A stretch of 64,000 nucleotides of DNA from the NCBI RefSeq assembly GCF_006494425.1, contig NZ_VHIV01000008.1, positions 62,001-126,000 on the forward strand. The letters are read 5' to 3'. Shown here one piece after another: positions 51,491 through 59,079 of this stretch (position 1 is the first letter of the stretch; the number at the start of each line of letters is the position of its first letter). The notes beneath the pieces are model-generated. The model did not search any database, had not been told where the DNA came from, and saw nothing but the letters and a program-made list of their open reading frames with translations. The position numbers and the translations under genes were made by a program. This DNA comes from Bacillus dicomae. GTDB taxonomy: Bacteria; Bacillota; Bacilli; Bacillales; Bacillaceae_G.

Positions 51491-52662
51491 TATCTCTCCA
51501 TTCGTTGCATGTATGCCATACGTGCCATTTTTCTTGCTCCTTGCTGCTTTTTAGCGGCTGCATCTTCAGTTTTTTCCGTTTTATTAGATTCAAAAAGGTC
51601 AACCTTATTCTGCTGTTTCTCAGAATGAGATTGACCTTTTATATCTCCATTATCTTGTTCCCTATTCTTTTCTCTTTCTCTTTGCAATTCAGAAATTTTC
51701 TTATCAATTGTATTTATAAAGCTACTTGCGGTTTCGTGAACACGCATAATAGATTTGTCTTTCTCTTCTATATCCTGTCCGTTTTTCGTCCATTCAGCGA
51801 TATAAGGCACTGTTGCTTCGCTTGTATCCATACCGTAATGCTTACAAACAATATAAGATGTTAGCTCCGCTTCAAACTCTTCTGTAGGGACATGTTCTAA
51901 TGAAGCAACCTTTTTATTGTGTAGCTTCGCATGAGCCAATTCATGGATTGCAACTGACAACTCTTTCGTCTCAGTGTTCCTTGTATTCATTACAATTTGA
52001 GCAAAAGATGAATCTGCTACTTCAACATATGCGCCATGTATAGTCCCTAATTCTTTAATCAATGCACCTTGTCCCATTGTTTTAATTTTGATGTTTTCTT
52101 TTTCAGCTAATGCCTGAATACCAATCTTTAATAATTCTTTATTCTCGTCATTCACTTCAAAGTTGAACTGACGATTTGGGAATATTTTTGGTAGGTCTTC
52201 AGGTTTAGCATTTGTCTGCGAAACATCAAAGGCTGTTGCTTTCAAGTAATAGTTTGTTTGCTTCTCCACTTTCAACTCACCATTTTTCACTTGTTGCTTT
52301 TGTTCCGCTGTTAATTTATTTAGTGGAATTGCTAATTTTGTTTTTGGATCTCTTACAAATTCTTTTACATAAGGATGAAAAACCTTCATTGCTTTTTCAC
52401 CCTTATTCACATGGAACCCTGCATCTTTAAATGTTTTAAAACTCGCACAAGCATATGCATGTGGAAATTGTGATTTAATTAACTGCATGTTTCTAGGAGA
52501 ATAGTTACTAAACTTCGCCATGAATCCAGCCAACTCAATCATGTCTTCAGTGGATTCATAGTACTTCGTGATATCCATAAGAACCTTGTCCATAATTTCT
52601 TTTGTTTCTTCTTTAATTTGCTCTTTTGTCTTAGGTGTATATTTCTTTTTCGTGTAAGTCAT
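51490..52662 (-). CDS. ardC: ArdC/LtrC-like antirestriction protein with Zn-peptidase domain
   Basis: About 390 residues; ATG 52662 follows GAGGGG by 10 bases and overlaps the preceding stop (ATGA). Residues 15-150 are the ArdC N-terminal ssDNA-binding domain (NYSPRNMQLIKSQFPHAYAC.., GFHVNKGEKAMKVFHP). IHELAHAKLH at about 241-250 is an HExxH zinc site with a Glu further on (EEFEAELTSY). ArdC enters the recipient and shields incoming ssDNA from restriction. The Lys/Gln linker and tail ARKMARMAYMQRMER are extra. Confidence 0.9.
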   Translation of the reverse strand: MTYTKKKYTPKTKEQIKEETKEIMDKVLMDITKYYESTEDMIELAGFMAKFSNYSPRNMQLIKSQFPHAYACASFKTFKDAGFHVNKGEKAMKVFHPYVKEFVRDPKTKLAIPLNKLTAEQKQQVKNGELKVEKQTNYYLKATAFDVSQTNAKPEDLPKIFPNRQFNFEVNDENKELLKIGIQALAEKENIKIKTMGQGALIKELGTIHGAYVEVADSSFAQIVMNTRNTETKELSVAIHELAHAKLHNKKVASLEHVPTEEFEAELTSYIVCKHYGMDTSEATVPYIAEWTKNGQDIEEKDKSIMRVHETASSFINTIDKKISELQREREKNREQDNGDIKGQSHSEKQQNKVDLFESNKTEKTEDAAAKKQQGARKMARMAYMQRMER

Positions 52663-52868
52663 TCGCAAATTACCCCTCGTTCTTCATCATATTTTACAAA
52701 TGGTAAACTATCATGTTCCGCTGCTCCGTTCATGAACTCGGCATAGGCTGCCGCTTCTTCTTCGGAAACTTTTACAATAACTTGTTTATTAAATAAATAC
52801 TTACTTAGATGAACCTCATTCTTTACTTGGTCTACATGTTCAACCATATAAAAATTATTTTGAGACAT
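52659..52868 (-). CDS. small acidic protein, 69 aa
   Basis: ATG 52868 (MSQNNFYMVEHVDQVKNEVH) with AAAGG 11 bases upstream. It overlaps the ardC-like gene by 4 bases, so coupled translation is likely. It has no recognised domain; HLSKYLFNKQVIVKVSEEEA suggests a small alpha/beta fold. Confidence 0.6.
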   Translation of the reverse strand: MSQNNFYMVEHVDQVKNEVHLSKYLFNKQVIVKVSEEEAAAYAEFMNGAAEHDSLPFVKYDEERGVICE

Positions 52869-52890
52869 ATTACACACTACCTTTCTATTA

Positions 52891-53319
52891 TTACAGGGCT
52901 AATTTGAAGTATATTTTTTCGTAAGTTTGTTTTCCTTTGCCCCAAGTTATATTCCAATCGTCTAAAGAGCCTGAATAAACTTCTTTAAATTTTAGAATTG
53001 GATTCTCCATCGAACCCTCTATCACAATTCCAAATCCTTTATCATATGTAGGATTACCCTCTTGTTTTTTCCACAGTTCAAATTCTGTAATTCTATATTT
53101 TTTAGCAAAATCAATAACCGTTTCCAGTATCCAGTTTTCATTTTCTTCTTCAGTCATATTCTTCTCAAAATCCACCTCAAAGCACTCACCATAATCATCA
53201 TTTCTAATTAGAAAATGATTTTCTCCTTTCTTTATATTCTCTTCTATAATGCTTCTATTTTCTTCATTACGGCTAAACCTTGTACTTGATACGATGGAAT
53301 AATACACTTTTTTCTCCAC
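52891..53319 (-). CDS. transfer-region protein of unknown function, 142 aa
   Basis: The start is GTG 53319 (VEKKVYYSIVSSTRFSRNEE) with AGGAGG 7 bases upstream; the open frame extends further back but only into the end of the relaxase gene. The product is a mixed alpha/beta soluble protein (ENHFLIRNDDYGECFEVDF, FELWKKQEGNPTYDKGFGIV). No family is recognised. Confidence 0.6.
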   Translation of the reverse strand: MEKKVYYSIVSSTRFSRNEENRSIIEENIKKGENHFLIRNDDYGECFEVDFEKNMTEEENENWILETVIDFAKKYRITEFELWKKQEGNPTYDKGFGIVIEGSMENPILKFKEVYSGSLDDWNITWGKGKQTYEKIYFKLAL

Positions 53320-53362
53320 TTTAAATCCTCCTATAAAGTAAGTTCTATTGGTTTCCTTTAGA

Positions 53363-54907
53363 TTAATAATCCATTTCTTGTTGTCGTGCAATTCGTTCTT
53401 GCACACGCTCATATTCTTGTTCTGCTCGCCATTTCGTTAAATCATCGTTCAACGCTGCTTCAATATTTCGTACATCCTTCTTTCGAATTAATGGCGGTTT
53501 GTATGGAGAATATGTAGTGTACTCTCTTCTTTTTTCTAATCGCCCCCTTTCATATTTCTTTTTAATCTGTTCATTCTTTTGCTGAAATTGATACAACGGA
53601 TTGTTCTCATAAGGCTTCTTATTCTTCAATTCTTTTAATAAGGAATTACCCATACGCTTATGCATATCTTTCATTTGATTCTTTGCATAATCTTTCTCTT
53701 CCCGTTCCGATTCTCCATATAAACCCTTCTGAAAACTAGATTCTTTTTCTACAGCTTCCTTATATTCCTTAAAAATCGGATTGTCTTTCATTAACAATCC
53801 TGTCAGTTCATCAATCTTATTTCTTGTTTCATCCGGCATTCTTTTGCTGCCATATGTCCAATCTTTCTTGTTACTAGGTAATCCATCATAGATTTCTTGT
53901 AATAAAGTAACTTCCCTACTTGGTTGTTTTTCTTTTGATTGTAGATACTCCTTTTTGACTTCTTGTACTAAGTCATTTCTTAGATTCGAGATTCGACTCA
54001 ACTCACTTGTACGATCTACGAGAGAGTTCGCAAAAGTTGTTTTCATGTGATCTAATGTACTTTGTTTCCTTTTCCCTTTTGGCTCATAAAAAACTTCTCC
54101 ATCCATTTTCACTTTGACTAGTTTTCTTCTATTTTCTTTTTCTACTGTTCCAAAATGAATATGAATATGTTCTGTATTCCGATGAATAGATGCAAACCAA
54201 AAGCCGTTATTCTCTTCAATTTGTTCATCTTTGAATAGTTGTTCCATCATCTTATGACTTGCATTTCGAATCCGATTTTCATCTAATATATCCGTTACAG
54301 GATTATATAGTTTCTGTTCGATTAGAAAGTCCGTATCGAATGAGATAACATCTTGATAATAAACCGAACCCTTATTTTGTGCTTTTCCCACCAGCTCTTT
54401 TATTTCATTTAAATCAGTGGAGGTAATGACATTTTTGTTTTTTGAGAAGACACCCGACAAAATTTCTTCTGCTTCTATCTTCTCCTGCATTTGTTTAGGG
54501 GACAAATCTTCTATATGTTTAGTAAGCAATGACACCTCTTCTTCATCCGTTTTGGTCATTTTCTTTTTGCTTTCTAACGCATATTTTCTCCCCATATAGC
54601 TAACATACTTTTCAAAATCAGTCGTGGTATTAAAGCTGTTCGGAGAAGTTAAAAGTACTTTTGCTTCTGCTTCTTTTTCAGATACACTCACTTTCTTTTG
54701 ATTAGAATGAGGACTCCCCCTCTCCATATCAAAAGAGTCAATTGCGTTTTGCAATCGACTCAGTTCGGTTAATTCTGTATTTGTTAAGGTATGTCCCTCT
54801 TTTAAAAGTGCTTTTTGTCTCATGCAATAATCTACATACGTTGTAAAACTCTTTTTGTTTGGAATGGTATATTGAGATGTTAATATGATACTTGGTGATT
54901 TCCCCAT
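53363..54907 (-). CDS. MobL-type relaxase (MobP2 group)
   Basis: 514 residues. NTEHIHIHFGTVEKENRR is the HUH metal-binding motif of relaxases. The N-terminus (SPSIILTSQYTIPNKKSFTT, YVDYCMRQKALL) is the MobL start with the candidate nicking Tyr residues, and a long charged helical C-terminus follows. It nicks at oriT, stays covalently bound to the 5' end and leads the strand through the secretion channel. AAGGAGA precedes the ATG. The two relaxosome genes lie just upstream in the same direction, with oriT before them. The end ERVQERIARQQEMDY is again basic. Confidence 0.9.
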   Translation of the reverse strand: MGKSPSIILTSQYTIPNKKSFTTYVDYCMRQKALLKEGHTLTNTELTELSRLQNAIDSFDMERGSPHSNQKKVSVSEKEAEAKVLLTSPNSFNTTTDFEKYVSYMGRKYALESKKKMTKTDEEEVSLLTKHIEDLSPKQMQEKIEAEEILSGVFSKNKNVITSTDLNEIKELVGKAQNKGSVYYQDVISFDTDFLIEQKLYNPVTDILDENRIRNASHKMMEQLFKDEQIEENNGFWFASIHRNTEHIHIHFGTVEKENRRKLVKVKMDGEVFYEPKGKRKQSTLDHMKTTFANSLVDRTSELSRISNLRNDLVQEVKKEYLQSKEKQPSREVTLLQEIYDGLPSNKKDWTYGSKRMPDETRNKIDELTGLLMKDNPIFKEYKEAVEKESSFQKGLYGESEREEKDYAKNQMKDMHKRMGNSLLKELKNKKPYENNPLYQFQQKNEQIKKKYERGRLEKRREYTTYSPYKPPLIRKKDVRNIEAALNDDLTKWRAEQEYERVQERIARQQEMDY

Positions 54908-54925
54908 ACCTTATTCTCCTTCAAG

Positions 54926-55531
54926 TTATTCTAATTCTTTTCGTCTATGTTCGGGAATTTGTTCCCACTCTATTTCCTCATACATGATCTTTCCTATTCT
55001 AGAGATTTCCTTATGTGGTTTACCTTTTAACATAACAATTTTCACATCATCCGTAATCATCGGTAATGTTTTTCTCACAAATGATGGTGTTTCAACCTGA
55101 CTCTGTATACGCTCTTGCTCTTGCACGTTTTCTACTATTGGTTCACATTTAACAGTTCGAGAAAACTTCCCTTCCGATTTCTTTGTAACAGAAGAAGCAA
55201 TTTTATTTTTAACTTCCTGCTCCAATTCTTCTAAACTTAAATCGCTTCCTGATCGTGCGATAAGTTCCATGTTTAACTTAATTAATATATCCATTTGTTG
55301 TTTCATTGTATTAACGGATTGCGTTAAACCTTTCACTTCTTTTTTCAAAATTGATACATCATCCTTGCCTTTCCCTCCCCTCATTTCCTCATCTAATAGC
55401 ACGATACCGTGTCGTAAGGCTTCCGCTTCAGTCGAATACTCAGGGTACTGCTTCATAAAGTCTTTGATTATATCTTTATGTATCCTATTCCCACGAAAAC
55501 GGAACATTTCTTCAAAACCTACTCTAGACAT
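54926..55531 (-). CDS. relaxosome accessory protein with RHH-like N-terminus
   Basis: 201 residues. RGNRIHKDIIKDFMKQYPEYSTEAEALRHG looks like a ribbon-helix-helix with ST-AEALR, typical of MobC-like oriT-binding proteins. A coiled coil (ILKKEVKGLTQSVNTMKQQM) and a charged tail follow. It lies 18 bases before the relaxase gene and 13 after another RHH-type gene. The job is probably binding repeats at oriT and recruiting the relaxase. Confidence 0.7.
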   Translation of the reverse strand: MSRVGFEEMFRFRGNRIHKDIIKDFMKQYPEYSTEAEALRHGIVLLDEEMRGGKGKDDVSILKKEVKGLTQSVNTMKQQMDILIKLNMELIARSGSDLSLEELEQEVKNKIASSVTKKSEGKFSRTVKCEPIVENVQEQERIQSQVETPSFVRKTLPMITDDVKIVMLKGKPHKEISRIGKIMYEEIEWEQIPEHRRKELE

Positions 55532-55544
55532 TCCTTTTCAGCTC

Positions 55545-55826
55545 CTATTCTCTTTGTCCTATCAATCTAATGAATTCGTTTGTAACATCTATATACTCTT
55601 GCAATTTATTCTCTTGTCTTTCTAATGACACGCTAACATTGCTGACTGCTTCATCAAACTTATCTTGTTTAAACTGAAGCAAAGAATGTTCTACATCGTT
55701 TTGAATGAGACTTCTCAAGTATTCTGCACGAGTATACTTTCTCTTCAATTTCATACTTAGTAATTCACACCTCTTATCAATATCTTTTATATATTTAGGA
55801 TCAATACCTCTTAACAAGATGTCCAT
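55545..55826 (-). CDS. small ribbon-helix-helix oriT-binding protein
   Basis: 93 residues: MDILLRGIDPKYIKDIDKRC, then LSMKLKRKYTRAEYLRSLIQNDVEH fits an RHH (beta strand, helix, R-T-R-A-E-YLR-SLI). The second half is a helix for multimerisation. It is the first gene after the repeat-rich oriT candidate, the standard place for such a protein. Confidence 0.75.
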   Translation of the reverse strand: MDILLRGIDPKYIKDIDKRCELLSMKLKRKYTRAEYLRSLIQNDVEHSLLQFKQDKFDEAVSNVSVSLERQENKLQEYIDVTNEFIRLIGQRE

Positions 55827-55879
55827 GTTATTACTTCCTTTCTGCTAAATGCATAACTAGAATAGTCGCATTTCCTCCT

Positions 55880-56100
55880 TTCTAGTTAAGAACTAAAGAC
55901 AGTGATTAAAAGAGCATAAGGAAACCTGATATCACTTTGTAAACAAAGTGCTTAGATAGGCTGTGCCTATCAGGTTTCTATAGATTCTTCCTTGATATCT
56001 CCTTAACCCCCTTTGTGGGTCGCTTTGTGTCCTTTAAAAGCCTATTTGTGGGTTGCTTTGTTCCCTTTGTGGTACGTTTTGTGTCCGTTTAAAATGCACC
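55880..56100. other. candidate origin of transfer (oriT)
   Basis: GAAACCTGATA (55921) and TATCAGGTTTC (55968) are exact inverse arms. They enclose CACTTTG/CAAAGTG (55933-55950) and ATAGG/CCTAT stems. To the right, CTTTGTGGGTCGCTTTGTG, ATTTGTGGGTTGCTTTGT and CTTTGTGGTACGTTTTGTG are spaced direct repeats (56008-56095). Inverted repeats plus iterated binding sites next to RHH and relaxase genes, in a gene-free gap, are the usual oriT design. The nick site is not assigned. Confidence 0.6.
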
Positions 56101-56104
56101 TTTT

Positions 56105-56962
56105 TTATATTGTTTTTTTCTTTTCACTCAACAATTGAATCTTCTTTTCTTTCATTTTGATGTCTTCTTTTAACACATCAATTTCCTTTTGATGATTGTT
56201 AATATTAGACTCATTTGAATTGATTGTGTTTTTCGTTTTCACTTTTTCGCCCTCTGTTTGGTACTCCATTTCCTTAGTTAATTGTTCATTTTTGATTTTT
56301 AATTGCTTCATAGCTGAAGCTTTATCCTCCATTTTCTTCTCTATTTCTTTTATTTCTTTTCTCAATGCCTGTTGCGAAAATGCAAGATATTCTCTTTCAT
56401 AGAAATCTTTCGATTCCTTTTTCAGCTCTCTGTTAATCAGTTTTTCATTTTCTAACACGTACATTTTCATGCTTCGTTCCTTTAGATCATCAGCATCATT
56501 TTGTAACTCAGGGTGAATATATTCAGGCTTCACAACTGAAGATACAACACCAAATTCTTCAGGAACATTTTCACTAATCACCACAATGTAGTTATCACTT
56601 GCTCGATAAACTTTCGTTTTCACGCTGTTATCTTTTTGTTTAATGTACTTATTCTCTACTTTGTATTTCATGTTACTTAGAATTTGTGAGTCGTTATCTG
56701 CCCTTAACTCATAATCAATTCGTAACGTTTGATTGTCGGGATTGTATTCTTTTTTCGCAACTGCAATCTTCACCGTGGAGGACAAGCTTTGATACTCACC
56801 TATTTTCATTTCTTCAAATTTGTATGTCGCTCCACTAAAAACAGGGGAAATACAAAGTACAAAAAACATTGTGACGAAACTTCCTAAGGTAAATAAATAG
56901 GCTTTTCTTTTCGTATTTGCAGGCTTTCTGCCTTCCTTATTCATCCCAAATTTAAAATTCAT
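56105..56962 (-). CDS. membrane-anchored coiled-coil transfer protein
   Basis: 285 residues: a basic cytosolic start, one membrane helix (AYLFTLGSFVTMFFVLCISP) near 22-41, an outside beta-rich domain (VKIAVAKKEYNPDNQTLRID..NYIVVISENVP) and a long C-terminal coiled coil from about 180. No family is recognised. It overlaps the preceding gene by 4 bases (ATGA), so it is part of the transfer operon and perhaps a structural part of the channel. Confidence 0.65.
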   Translation of the reverse strand: MNFKFGMNKEGRKPANTKRKAYLFTLGSFVTMFFVLCISPVFSGATYKFEEMKIGEYQSLSSTVKIAVAKKEYNPDNQTLRIDYELRADNDSQILSNMKYKVENKYIKQKDNSVKTKVYRASDNYIVVISENVPEEFGVVSSVVKPEYIHPELQNDADDLKERSMKMYVLENEKLINRELKKESKDFYEREYLAFSQQALRKEIKEIEKKMEDKASAMKQLKIKNEQLTKEMEYQTEGEKVKTKNTINSNESNINNHQKEIDVLKEDIKMKEKKIQLLSEKKKTI

Positions 56963-57234
56963 TTTGTTGTTGCTCCTTTCACATTTACTACACTCACTTG
57001 TGCGTGAATGTTTTCCAGTTTACAGTTTGTATACTTTTCTTTTCCATTAACACTAGGCTGATATTCTCGTACAATGAGCCATTCCACTTTTTCACCAAAG
57101 TTATAATCAAACCATGTAATCGGTATTTCGATGAATTTATCTTTTCGAACCCCCTTCTTCTTCCTAAGACTTAAAATTAAATACTTCCCTTCTTTTGCAT
57201 AATCATGATTGGGTTTTAGTTCACTCAAAAGCAT
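56959..57234 (-). CDS. small transfer-region protein, 91 aa
   Basis: Soluble, basic, beta-rich (MLLSELKPNHDYAKEGKYLI.., IPITWFDYNFGEKVEWLIVR). It overlaps the next gene by 4 bases. AGGAAGGGG precedes the start. No family is recognised. Confidence 0.6.
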   Translation of the reverse strand: MLLSELKPNHDYAKEGKYLILSLRKKKGVRKDKFIEIPITWFDYNFGEKVEWLIVREYQPSVNGKEKYTNCKLENIHAQVSVVNVKGATTK

Positions 57235-57263
57235 GATGTTACCCCTTCCTGTTAGATTTATTT

Positions 57264-57309
57264 GTTAAACGAAAAGCCCCATACTAGTTAGTAAGGGGCT
57301 TTTCGTTTA
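57264..57309. terminator. strong terminator inside the transfer region
   Basis: AAACGAAAAGCCCC..GGGGCTTTTCGTTTA after the 57323 gene. It separates the channel genes from the oriT-side genes. Confidence 0.75.
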
Positions 57310-57322
57310 CATCATTTTCTAT

Positions 57323-57931
57323 TCATCGTTTCGCTGGATATGGATTATACTCTACAACTTTAATTTCTTCTCCTTGCTTTTCTAGCGTTATCTTTACAAC
57401 ACTGTTGATCGTTGTTTTTTTATTTTCTAATCCCTCAATTGTGTACTCCACATCAAGTAAAGCCGTACATTTCTTAGAAATATCACCTTCTGAATTAATG
57501 TATATCGCAGCCTTATTTACATGTGATTTGAAGTTTGGATCGCCTAAATCGTCTGTATTAGGTGCTACTACATCTACTACCTTTTTGTCCGTTATTTTTA
57601 ACAAGTTGTTTCGTCTTTCGCCTTTATTTTGTACCGAATAATCTAAATAAGCATGTACGAATTGATTTGCAACATCTCTATATTTGTTTTGTAAATCTAC
57701 TGTTGGATTACTTTCTTTTTTATTTTCGTCCGCTGCACCCTCATTTACTTTTTTATTTCCCTGCTCCAACTTCACTTTTAAATCTCCGATTTGCTTTTCT
57801 TTTTCTGCTACAGTCACATGATGTTTTTTATCCTTCTTTTCAAATTCTTTCTTTGTGCTATAACTCAGTATTCCGTTAAAAGCCAGTGATAAAATCAACA
57901 CTACACCTAAAATCTTTGATAGATTATTCAT
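57323..57931 (-). CDS. VirB8/TcpC-like candidate transfer protein
   Basis: 202 residues: one N-terminal membrane helix (ILGVVLILSLAFNGILSYST), a charged linker, then an NTF2-like alpha/beta domain (YRDVANQFVHAYLDYSVQNK.., CTALLDVEYTIEGLENKKTT.., VKITLEKQGEEIKVVEYNPY). This layout (short inside part, one helix, NTF2-like outside part) matches VirB8 and TcpC of type IV secretion systems. The position after the VirB1- and VirB4-type genes agrees. Confidence 0.6.
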   Translation of the reverse strand: MNNLSKILGVVLILSLAFNGILSYSTKKEFEKKDKKHHVTVAEKEKQIGDLKVKLEQGNKKVNEGAADENKKESNPTVDLQNKYRDVANQFVHAYLDYSVQNKGERRNNLLKITDKKVVDVVAPNTDDLGDPNFKSHVNKAAIYINSEGDISKKCTALLDVEYTIEGLENKKTTINSVVKITLEKQGEEIKVVEYNPYPAKR

Positions 57932-57953
57932 TTATTTTGCACCCATTTCTTTT

Positions 57954-59078
57954 TTATTTTGGAACGACTCTTCTAATTCCTGCATAGTACTTTTGCCATC
58001 CCGCTGATGTAAATTGGTGATAACCTATCCCTGCATTTTCAGAATCATACATTGTATTTGCATCAACATATATCCCTACATGACTTACATGATCTGGCCC
58101 GCCATATGTTCCTTTAAAGAAAACTAAATCACCCGGTTGTGCATCTTTCGGATCAACCTCTACAGTTGCATAGTATTGTTCTGATGCTGAACCATTTAAA
58201 TTGACTCCTGCTGCTCTAAATGCCCAAGATGTTAATCCACTACAATCAAACCCCTGTGCAGGAGTTTTACCGCCCCAAACATACGGGTTTCCGTTATATT
58301 TCAAAGCTTCCTCCATTATTTTCTTAAAAGTTTCTGATCCATTTACTGGTGCAGTCCCGTTATCAAAACTTAAATATTGTTTCACCATTTCTGCATAAAA
58401 AAAGTTACCGCCATTGATATAGCGATAACCACCATTGTAAGCAATTGCTACAGCTTGACTGTATCCAATTGTTGTTCCGTTTTTATTACCACCAGCAGGT
58501 GCAACAACCGTTAAAGAGTAATAATCCGCAGTTTGTATAGAATGCGTTTTATTATTTGCTGCTAACCAATGTACATAATTACGACCAAAGTTATATGTTT
58601 GTACAATGGCTAACAAATCATTAATTCCTAACATTTTTGCATCATCAAAAGCACCCTTTAAATGCATCACACCATAATAAATAGAATCTTTCGGGTTAGA
58701 AATTGTATTCATCGCCCAACCTTGTGATTCGGACGATTGCATAATATCAGGTAGCTTTTCAGAAATACCATTACTCTCTACCATAATAATTGCTAGCACA
58801 TAGGGAACGAGTTCTGGTACACCTTGCGCTGCACATTCCTGTTCCACCATCGCTTGCCACCTCATGACTTCAGGCGGTAAATTCTTCACCGTTGCAGTCC
58901 CACTTATACCGCCATTCGGTGTACCCGTAGAACTTTGCCCGCCAAAAATAGCCATGCTTACAATTAAGAGAAGGGTAATGGCTGCCGCAATTATCACTCC
59001 TGTAGAACCACCTAACAAACGAACAATCCATTTTATTCTTTTTACTTTCTTAAACGCTGTTTCTTGTGTAGCAGCCAT
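57954..59078 (-). CDS. CwlT/VirB1-like bifunctional cell-wall hydrolase
   Basis: ATG 59078 with AAAGGTGG 8 bases upstream. One membrane helix (VIIAAAITLLLIVSMAIFGG), then a lysozyme-like domain (PYVLAIIMVESNG..PDIMQSSESQGW..SIYYGVMHL..YNFGRNYVHW) whose Glu in MVESNG is the catalytic acid. A C-terminal NlpC/P60 domain follows (QGFDCSGLTSWAF, DHVSHVGIYVD). CwlT of ICEBs1 has the same two enzymes and opens the wall for the conjugation channel. It begins 1 base after the VirB4 gene stop. Confidence 0.93.
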   Translation of the reverse strand: MAATQETAFKKVKRIKWIVRLLGGSTGVIIAAAITLLLIVSMAIFGGQSSTGTPNGGISGTATVKNLPPEVMRWQAMVEQECAAQGVPELVPYVLAIIMVESNGISEKLPDIMQSSESQGWAMNTISNPKDSIYYGVMHLKGAFDDAKMLGINDLLAIVQTYNFGRNYVHWLAANNKTHSIQTADYYSLTVVAPAGGNKNGTTIGYSQAVAIAYNGGYRYINGGNFFYAEMVKQYLSFDNGTAPVNGSETFKKIMEEALKYNGNPYVWGGKTPAQGFDCSGLTSWAFRAAGVNLNGSASEQYYATVEVDPKDAQPGDLVFFKGTYGGPDHVSHVGIYVDANTMYDSENAGIGYHQFTSAGWQKYYAGIRRVVPK

Positions 59079-59079
59079 C

